A stretch of DNA of 47,905 nt from CAZVKN01 sp964627035 (GTDB lineage: Bacteria; Electryoneota; AABM5-125-24; Hatepunaeales; Hatepunaeaceae), in the NCBI GenBank assembly GCA_964627035.1, contig CAZVKN010000022.1, forward strand, positions 1 through 47,905. Direction: 5' to 3'. Numbering within the stretch: the stretch's first letter is position 1; the number at the start of each line of letters is the position of its first letter. A program made the translations under genes and the position numbers. The notes under the pieces are model-generated. The model worked only from the letters and a program-made list of their open reading frames with translations, did not search any database and was not told the DNA's origin. This document shows, one piece after another, positions 42,240 to 47,905 of the stretch.

Positions 42240-43762
42240 TGTTCAAAAAAATACTAATAGCCAACCGTGGCGAAATTGCAACGCGAATAATGCGCACTTG
42301 CCAAGAGATGGGAGTCAAGACCGTAGCGATCTATTCTGACGCTGACCGCACCGCTCCGCATGTGTTGATGGCGGATGAAGCGTACCGTATCGGACCTCCT
42401 CCGGCACGTGACAGCTATCTGCTCGGTGATAAAATAATTGACATCGCCAAGCAGGCTGGTGCTGAGGCGATTCATCCCGGATACGGATTCCTTGCTGAAA
42501 ACGGTGATTTTGCACAAGCAGTCGCTGATGCTGGATTGACATTCATCGGACCTCCACCGTCAGCAATTCGCAGTATGGGTTCTAAGACCGAAGCCCGTCA
42601 AATGATGGAAGATGCCGGAGTCCCGATTGTTCCCGGTGAACAGTCTAATTTTGAGGATCATGAGGATGCATTGATCGCCGCCGAAAGAGTCGGCTATCCG
42701 ATCCTGATCAAGGCGGCAATGGGTGGTGGTGGCAAGGGTATGCGGGTTGTTAACACTCCGGCTGAACTACCTGCTGCGTTTGATGCTGCCAAGCGTGAAG
42801 CGTTGTCGGCATTCAATGACGATACAATTTTCCTTGAGCGGTATGTTGAAATTTCTCGCCATATCGAGATACAGGTGCTCGCGGATGCACACGGCAACTG
42901 CATTCATCTATACGAGCGTGAATGCTCCATCCAACGCCGACATCAAAAGGTCATTGAGGAAGCTCCTTCAGCAGTGCTTTTTGACCAGCCGGAACTGCGT
43001 GAACGAATGGGAAAAGCAGCGGTTGCGGCGGCGCAAGCGTGTGGATATGCTAATGCCGGGACGGTTGAATTCCTGTTCGACCCGGGACGCAATGACTTTT
43101 ATTTCCTTGAGATGAACACTCGGTTGCAAGTTGAACATCCGGTTACTGAGATGGTTACCGGCATTGACTTGGTGCGGGAACAATTGTTGATTGCATCTGG
43201 AGAAGTATTACAGATTCAGCAGGAGGACATCGTTCACCGTGGTCATTCTATTGAGTGTCGAATATACGCTGAGGATGCACCGGATGGATTCTTGCCGGAT
43301 GCTGGTACGATCACGAGTATGGAACTTCCGGCAGGCGCATGGGTTCGGATAGATTCCGGTGTTAAATCGGGTGATGAGGTTGGAGTTTATTATGATCCGA
43401 TGATCGCAAAGCTGGTCACGTGGGGCGTGGATCGTATAACGGCTATTGACCGTATGCACCGTGCATTGGCTGAATATCGAGTTACCGGACTCAAAACGAC
43501 AATTCCCTTTAGCAAATGGGTAATGGAACATCCTCGTTTCCGTTCGGGTGATTTTGACACTCGGTTCATCGGGCAGGAGTACAGCGGTGAAGATGCTAAA
43601 CTTGACGAGCAGACCGTCAAAGCGGTTGCGATGGCAGTTGCGTTGTATGATCGTGAGCAGAGAGCAATCTCACCTGTGTCAAGCTCATCGGATAATGGCT
43701 CAAGCTCGGATGGTCATGTTGGTAATTGGAAGCGTGCCGGACGTTTGCAGGCGATGAGGTAA
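42239..43762 (+). CDS. Biotin carboxylase subunit (acetyl/propionyl-CoA or pyruvate carboxylase type)
   Basis: A 507-residue ATP-grasp enzyme that carboxylates biotin on a carrier protein. N-terminal domain KKILIANRGEIATRIMRTC, ATP-binding glycine loop KAAMGGGGKGMRVV, catalytic ECSIQRRHQKVIEEAPS, and EMNTRLQVEHPVTEMVTGIDLVREQL are all intact. It is about 55 residues longer than E. coli AccC. The tail contains a Ser/Asp-rich linker and GNWKRAGR, a sequence seen in the longer AccC/PccA/PycA group. Neither a biotin carrier nor a carboxyltransferase beta gene is adjacent. Confidence 0.9.
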   Translation: MFKKILIANRGEIATRIMRTCQEMGVKTVAIYSDADRTAPHVLMADEAYRIGPPPARDSYLLGDKIIDIAKQAGAEAIHPGYGFLAENGDFAQAVADAGLTFIGPPPSAIRSMGSKTEARQMMEDAGVPIVPGEQSNFEDHEDALIAAERVGYPILIKAAMGGGGKGMRVVNTPAELPAAFDAAKREALSAFNDDTIFLERYVEISRHIEIQVLADAHGNCIHLYERECSIQRRHQKVIEEAPSAVLFDQPELRERMGKAAVAAAQACGYANAGTVEFLFDPGRNDFYFLEMNTRLQVEHPVTEMVTGIDLVREQLLIASGEVLQIQQEDIVHRGHSIECRIYAEDAPDGFLPDAGTITSMELPAGAWVRIDSGVKSGDEVGVYYDPMIAKLVTWGVDRITAIDRMHRALAEYRVTGLKTTIPFSKWVMEHPRFRSGDFDTRFIGQEYSGEDAKLDEQTVKAVAMAVALYDREQRAISPVSSSSDNGSSSDGHVGNWKRAGRLQAMR

Positions 43763-43811
43763 TGCTAAAATTCAACACAATCAAAAACAACCGGCAATTA
43801 TTCTTAATAAA

Positions 43812-44549
43812 GTGAAGAATCTTGTAATCGTGGTTGTCTCAACCACGACGTCGGGCTTGAGACAAGCCCGACTACAGGGTTACATAGTCATTGCATTGTT
43901 GGTAGGATTAGTGGTCATTGTGGGTTGTTCCAAACGGGAAGCGGCTCTTGATAACCAGTACAACCAACCAATTCGATTTGAGAACGGCATCCCTGTATAT
44001 CAACTCCACTGCGACCGATTTGCTGACCTATCACATCAGATGAAATTATACGCTTACCATCTGATTCAAGCGTGCAAACAGGGTGAAAGTTTGGCAGTTA
44101 ATCAGGTAGCGGATCACTTGGAACAAGCGTTCATCTATGCCCCAAACAGTTCCAGAGAGCATCTCACTGAACTGATAAATCAGCTACGTTCTGGGATGAG
44201 TGACTTGGAGCAACACAAAAAACTGTGGTTAAAGGATACCACTTCGCAAGTGGATTTCTATTTGGACGTAAGTTACAGTTCGGACCGCCAAGATACTCTG
44301 TTCACAGGATTGGTGGCAATTAAGGAAACTGATAGTTCAAATTATCAATTGCTGTATTCCATTGATCGGTTTTGTTCCCGCGCAACAACTGTGTTAGTGA
44401 ACAGTAATAGTGCCAAGCGTTTTCTATTAAGTAACATTCCATCGAATCCGCATAATGAACAACGGTTCTTCCTGATGCCGACGATTGTACTTAGCAAGAA
44501 TAAGATGGGCGGGATTAAACAGATTGACCTTGATTATCAACAACCATGA
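43812..44549 (+). CDS. Hypothetical lipoprotein with REP-derived N-terminus
   Basis: A 245-residue protein. The signal peptide has the hydrophobic run IALLVGLVVIVGC with a lipoprotein-type Cys at residue 39. The mature domain is unrecognised; it is rich in helices (FADLSHQMKLYAYHLIQACKQG) and ends with beta-like segments. Codons for about residues 5-22, ahead of the hydrophobic run, come from a family B palindromic element. The present start, GTG at 43812, lies upstream of the element with no ribosome site. The true start may lie inside or after the repeat, for example a TTG just before the hydrophobic run. Its TGA overlaps the next gene (ATGA). Confidence 0.55.
   Translation: MKNLVIVVVSTTTSGLRQARLQGYIVIALLVGLVVIVGCSKREAALDNQYNQPIRFENGIPVYQLHCDRFADLSHQMKLYAYHLIQACKQGESLAVNQVADHLEQAFIYAPNSSREHLTELINQLRSGMSDLEQHKKLWLKDTTSQVDFYLDVSYSSDRQDTLFTGLVAIKETDSSNYQLLYSIDRFCSRATTVLVNSNSAKRFLLSNIPSNPHNEQRFFLMPTIVLSKNKMGGIKQIDLDYQQP
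43824..43875. repeat. REP-like family B element (copy B4) inside a gene 5' end
   Basis: gtaatcg foot, hairpin gtggttg/caaccac, hairpin gggcttg/caagccc, CTAC at the right end. It is the most regular copy of family B. It lies in the predicted coding region of the lipoprotein gene and keeps the frame open. Confidence 0.85.
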
Positions 44550-45334
44550 ACCTAGACTTACAATCAAAACACGCCATCGTCTGTGGCAGTAGTGGAGGCA
44601 TTGGTAAAGCTGTAGCAATAGAACTGGCATCGCTTGGAGCTAACATCACCCTGATAGCACGAGATGCGAAACAATTACAACAGGTTAAGAGTGATCTGGA
44701 TACGAGTCTGAATCAAACGCATGATTATATCGTGGCAGACTTTTCAGATCCGGAACGATTGTGCAATCTGATATCCGAATATGTTGCAAGTCATCCTCCG
44801 GTTCATATTCTGATTAATAACACAGGTGGTCCTGCACCAGGCACGACAATTGATGCAGATACAGATTTATTTGAAGCTGCCTTTAAACAGCACCTGATCT
44901 GTAATCAGATTCTGACAAAAGCTGTCGTTCCCGGTATGATTTCAGCAGGTTACGGTCGTATTATTAATATCATCTCGATCAGTGTCAAACAGCCAATTCC
45001 CGGATTAGGTGTATCAAATACAATACGTGGAGCAGTTGCGAGCTGGGCTAAAACAATGTCTAATGAATTAGGACAACATAGTATCACTGTCAACAATGTT
45101 TTACCCGGATTTACGGATACCAACAGGCTCAGATCGTTGATTCGCACTGTCGCGAAGTGCGACAATCTGACCGAAGAGCAGGTTGAAGAGACAATGATAT
45201 CAACTGTACCGACAGGCAGATTTGCTGATCCGAGTGAAACAGCACAAGCAATAGCATTTCTATCTTCCCCATCAGCAGCATATATTAATGGGGTAAACCT
45301 TCCTGTTGATGGCGGAAGGTTGGGATGTTTGTAG
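44546..45334 (+). CDS. SDR family oxidoreductase with atypical active site
   Basis: A 262-residue short-chain dehydrogenase-like protein resembling beta-ketoacyl-ACP reductases. The cofactor motif GSSGGIGKA (14-22) and the NNTGG motif are present. The catalytic Tyr-x-x-x-Lys is replaced by S157-N-T-I-R161, with the active-site Ser in IISISVKQP kept. Loss of the perfect catalytic tetrad matches a known BKR-like SDR subgroup, so activity may be altered or absent. ATG start overlapping the lipoprotein gene stop (ATGA). C-terminal substrate loop FADPSETAQAIAFLSS is normal. Confidence 0.88.
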   Translation: MNLDLQSKHAIVCGSSGGIGKAVAIELASLGANITLIARDAKQLQQVKSDLDTSLNQTHDYIVADFSDPERLCNLISEYVASHPPVHILINNTGGPAPGTTIDADTDLFEAAFKQHLICNQILTKAVVPGMISAGYGRIINIISISVKQPIPGLGVSNTIRGAVASWAKTMSNELGQHSITVNNVLPGFTDTNRLRSLIRTVAKCDNLTEEQVEETMISTVPTGRFADPSETAQAIAFLSSPSAAYINGVNLPVDGGRLGCL

Positions 45335-45345
45335 TTACTCTAACT

Positions 45346-45450
45346 AACCACCAAGGCACAAAGACACCAAGAAAACAGTTATATCTCTTTTTGGTGACTT
45401 GGAGGCTTGGTGGTTCAAAAAACTTTGCGCCTTAGCATCTTTGCGTGAGA
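45346..45450. repeat. caccaagg-type inverted repeat upstream of trpS
   Basis: Left arm aaccaccaag... (45346-45371) pairs with right arm ...cttggtggtt (45391-45415): ten perfect outer base pairs and an inner accaa/ttggt. A tail ctttgcgccttagcatctttgcgtgag continues to near 45450. Elements of this sort recur in many bacterial genomes. It fills the gap and forms the 5' leader of trpS. Confidence 0.7.
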
Positions 45451-45457
45451 AATAAGT

Positions 45458-46468
45458 ATGTCAGATAAAACAAATCACGTCCTCTCCTGCATTCAACCAA
45501 CAGGCGAAATGCATCTCGGCAACTACTTCGGAGCGGTATCCAATTGGGTAAAACTGCAAGATGAGTATGATTGTATCTATGGGATAGTTGATTACCATGC
45601 TATGACCATGCCGTATGACCCGAAAGAGTTGCGATCCAACAGTAAGCAATTGATTGTAGACTTAATGGCTTGCGGTTTACATCCGGATAAGTCAATAATA
45701 TTTCTGCAATCACTCGTACCGGAACATGCTGAACTGTGCTGGATATTTAATTGCGTTACCTCTATCGGTGATCTCAAGCGAATGACGCAGTTTAAGGACA
45801 AATCCGGTCAAATTGAATCAGGTTCTTCCACCAATTTTGTGTCAGGCGGTTTATTCACTTATCCGGTGCTGCAGGCAGCAGACATATTGATATACCGCGC
45901 CGACAAAGTTCCTATCGGTCAGGATCAGAAGCAGCACCTGGAACTGTCACGCGAAATTGCTCGCAATTTTAATCGTCAATTTGGTGATTATTTCCCTGAA
46001 CCGAAGCCGCTGTTTACACCAAGCCTGAAAATCAAATCAACGGCTGATCCGACTAAGAAAATGAGCAAGAGTCTCGGCAGTAAACACTTTATCACTCTGT
46101 TCGAGGAAGAAAACAGTATCCGCAAGAAGATCAAATCGGCTGTTACAGATACAGGTGAACCATCTGAAGAAATGAGCCCCGGTCTAACCAATCTGTTTGA
46201 ACTGCTTAAAGCTTGCGGTAAGGATGATGATGTCACATCGCTGCGGAATGATTATGATGCCGGACAGCTTCGTTATGTCAATTTGAAAGGTGCGGTTGCG
46301 GATGCTTTGGTCGAATTGACAGGTCGGTTGCGAACTGAACGTGAGCAATTGATGCAGGATCTGCCATTGGTATGGAAGCAAATTCGCATTGGATCTGAAG
46401 CAGCACGCGAAATTGCACGTGAGACATTAAGAGAGGTACGGAATCTGGTCGGATTACCAAAACGATAG
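45458..46468 (+). CDS. trpS: Tryptophanyl-tRNA synthetase
   Basis: A 336-residue class I synthetase that charges tRNA-Trp. The HIGH-like motif is TGEMHLGNY (15-23) and the KMSKS loop is at 201-205. Other family segments are CVTSIGDLKRMTQFKDK and PVLQAADILIYRADKVPIGQDQKQHLEL. Length fits the bacterial enzyme. ATG start with only a weak GAGAAA site upstream. It is preceded by a palindromic element and followed by a membrane glycosyltransferase gene 13 bases away. Confidence 0.96.
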   Translation: MSDKTNHVLSCIQPTGEMHLGNYFGAVSNWVKLQDEYDCIYGIVDYHAMTMPYDPKELRSNSKQLIVDLMACGLHPDKSIIFLQSLVPEHAELCWIFNCVTSIGDLKRMTQFKDKSGQIESGSSTNFVSGGLFTYPVLQAADILIYRADKVPIGQDQKQHLELSREIARNFNRQFGDYFPEPKPLFTPSLKIKSTADPTKKMSKSLGSKHFITLFEEENSIRKKIKSAVTDTGEPSEEMSPGLTNLFELLKACGKDDDVTSLRNDYDAGQLRYVNLKGAVADALVELTGRLRTEREQLMQDLPLVWKQIRIGSEAAREIARETLREVRNLVGLPKR

Positions 46469-46481
46469 AGACATATTTACA

Positions 46482-47681
46482 TTGCAATTATCGCACAGAC
46501 AGGCTTTTTGGTTGATCCTTATTCTCGGTTTGGCTGTGCGGCTTTTTTTTGCTCTATACATACCTCTGCATCCTGCTGACAAACCGTTCCCGGGCTATAA
46601 CGATGAGCCGCTGCATCTGTTCTATGTTCAGCATATCGCATCGGGAAACGGCTGGCCCATCTGGGAGCAGCCATCCGATAGTCTGAGCTACTTAACCGAC
46701 TCCTTCGTACAACCACCGCTCTATTACAGTCTGACTACTCCGTTGTATAATCTCGGTCGTCTTCTTGGATCCAAGCTGCTGTTGACAAGGCTTTTCTCTG
46801 TACTGTGCGGCGTTCTTGCAGCACTCCTCGTCTATCGCATGGCTTTGATGTGGTCTGATAGGGAATCAATTGCTGTGTCAGCATTCGCGGCGATGATGCT
46901 CGCACCGAATAGCATCATTTTCACATCAATTGTAACCAATGATGCACTAATTATCCTGACCTCAGCACTTTTCTTCTATCTTCTGATTCAACACAACCGC
47001 GAATCACCAACAGTCCTTAAAATGGTAACAATAGGATTATCGCTTTCAATTGCTGTCTGGTCAAAAATGTCAGGATTGACTTTAATTCCACTGATTTGGT
47101 TTGCGGTGCAAGGTGAGTACAATAAATCCCGTCAATGGAAAAATCTGGTTGCTATCCTGATTGTCACCTTGATCTGTATTGCACCTCTTCTATCATGGAA
47201 TCTAACACACTACGGTGAACCCATACCGGGACAAACACAGCAACTTGCATCGGAATATTGGCCCCAGGAAGCACTCGGTGTCACTGGTGGAGGCATATCT
47301 CATCCGGTGATGGCGGCTCATCACTGGCTCAGGTTGTCGATAATTCCTTTCAGTGATCTATGGGGAGGCTGGGAGAAGTGGTTCTCGCTGTTGTGGGCTG
47401 CTATCTTCACATCTATTTTTCTTGTCGGATTCTACCGGATCATTAAAGAAAATTCTGAGGGAACACTGTTTATTATCGGATTTCTGTCTGTTGCGGTAGG
47501 ATTCATCTGGCACAACATTCACTTGTTTCAGGTTGAGTTCCGACTATTCGCACCTGCATTCCCGGCAATTGCGGTTATCATGGCATTAGGGATGAGAAAA
47601 TTGAAAGTTCCTATTATTGGTCAGATTTTAGTTTGGATCGCTCCGATAATCGTAATGATGCTGTTGGGTATCAAACAGTAA
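46482..47681 (+). CDS. GT39/ArnT-like multi-spanning glycosyltransferase
   Basis: A 399-residue membrane protein with about nine hydrophobic helices. The first extracytoplasmic loop has YNDEPLHLFYVQHIASGNGWP, with the acidic pair seen in protein mannosyltransferase/ArnT-like GT-C enzymes; FVQPPLYYSLTTPLYN follows. It may use a polyprenyl-phosphate sugar as donor. Many GT39-like proteins have an extra C-terminal domain that is absent here. TTG start at 46482 with a GATAGAGA sequence ten bases upstream; alternatives further in would remove the first helix. Last gene of the window. Confidence 0.8.
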   Translation: MQLSHRQAFWLILILGLAVRLFFALYIPLHPADKPFPGYNDEPLHLFYVQHIASGNGWPIWEQPSDSLSYLTDSFVQPPLYYSLTTPLYNLGRLLGSKLLLTRLFSVLCGVLAALLVYRMALMWSDRESIAVSAFAAMMLAPNSIIFTSIVTNDALIILTSALFFYLLIQHNRESPTVLKMVTIGLSLSIAVWSKMSGLTLIPLIWFAVQGEYNKSRQWKNLVAILIVTLICIAPLLSWNLTHYGEPIPGQTQQLASEYWPQEALGVTGGGISHPVMAAHHWLRLSIIPFSDLWGGWEKWFSLLWAAIFTSIFLVGFYRIIKENSEGTLFIIGFLSVAVGFIWHNIHLFQVEFRLFAPAFPAIAVIMALGMRKLKVPIIGQILVWIAPIIVMMLLGIKQ

Positions 47682-47702
47682 GGTATTTCCCACCTCCGCT
47701 AA

Positions 47703-47839
47703 AAGGGGCTGTCTTAAAAGTATGTCATTTCGAGGATCAAAGTGACGAAGCAATCTGATAATATATTGATAACACAAGAGATTGCTTCACTGCGTTCGCA
47801 ATGACGAATCATTACTTCTTACTTATGGGACAACCCCTT
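47703..47839. mobile_element. MITE-like element with 20-bp imperfect inverted ends
   Basis: Left end aaggggctgtcttaaaagta (47703-47722) matches the inverse of the right end (47820-47839) at 16 of 20 bases. Inside lies a second inverted pair, gtcatttcgagg...gaagcaatct and agattgcttc...cgcaatgac. It has no coding capacity. The flanking bases show no convincing target-site duplication. Bases 47840-47905 show nothing further. Confidence 0.65.
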
Positions 47840-47905
47840 AACTCTATACAGTGTTTGACGTCAGAACGTATTGGACAAAATTGTACAATAAGTTAAGGAC
47901 TGCTT

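Overview
The window looks like a chromosomal segment of a Gram-negative bacterium of moderate G+C. Lipid A genes (lpxK plus a DUF374 acyltransferase), outer-membrane-type proteins and several lipoproteins imply a two-membrane envelope. A DUF4837 lipoprotein, a DUF2723 membrane protein, a complete MoxR/Bat operon and the order rimP-nusA-infB-rbfA-nrnA-truB-ribF-rpsO-pnp-M16 peptidase are typical of the Fibrobacteres-Chlorobi-Bacteroidetes (FCB) superphylum and allied candidate phyla. This placement is inferred from gene content only; no rRNA or other phylogenetic marker RNA was found. Shine-Dalgarno sites are present (before purE, the DUF4097 gene, lpxK, the outer-membrane protein and rpsO), but GTG and TTG starts are frequent and some genes have no obvious site.

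Layout. All genes from 113 to 31540 are on the minus strand and all from 31928 to 47681 are on the plus strand, with one divergent junction between. Read in the direction of transcription, the minus-strand half begins with an rluD-type pseudouridine synthase. It continues through a surface-glycan block: DUF2723 GT-C protein, GT2, outer-membrane protein, zinc-ribbon methyltransferase, DUF4837 lipoprotein, purE, RmlD-like reductase, polyprenyl-phosphate sugar synthase, and a GT2/membrane/Rossmann fusion. That block runs into accA and a thioesterase. After a repeat-bearing gap come the DUF374 acyltransferase and lpxK, a TPR membrane protein, and the transcription/translation/RNA-decay cluster rimP to pnp. 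The half ends with an M16 peptidase, an exported acetolactate-decarboxylase-like protein, an unknown secreted protein, a REP-associated transposase (RAYT) and an aminotransferase.

The plus-strand half starts with an eight-gene, tightly overlapping MoxR-DUF58-BatD-like-BatA-BatB-BatC-BatD-BatE operon. This is an envelope stress or aerotolerance-type module pairing an AAA+ ATPase with VWA proteins. It is followed by a DUF4097 repeat protein, a GIY-YIG endonuclease, a small unknown ORF coupled to a biotin carboxylase (accC-like), a lipoprotein, an atypical SDR, trpS and a GT39-like membrane protein.

The most unusual layer is a dense set of short palindromic interspersed elements. Family A is a pair of inverted hairpins footed by GTAG/CTAC. 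It surrounds a RAYT whose last 15 codons and stop lie inside one copy. Family B has the same GTAG/CTAC architecture but different stem sequences, and occurs four times. Family C is a double hairpin. Family D, based on a cattcccgc/gcgggaatcc palindrome, brackets the GIY-YIG gene. There is also a 63-bp element with 10-bp inverted ends, a caccaagg-type inverted repeat upstream of trpS, and a MITE-like element with 20-bp imperfect inverted ends. Several copies supply stop codons or start regions of genes, so these elements appear to have shaped coding boundaries. I found no tRNA, rRNA, riboswitch, CRISPR array, prophage or complete insertion sequence.
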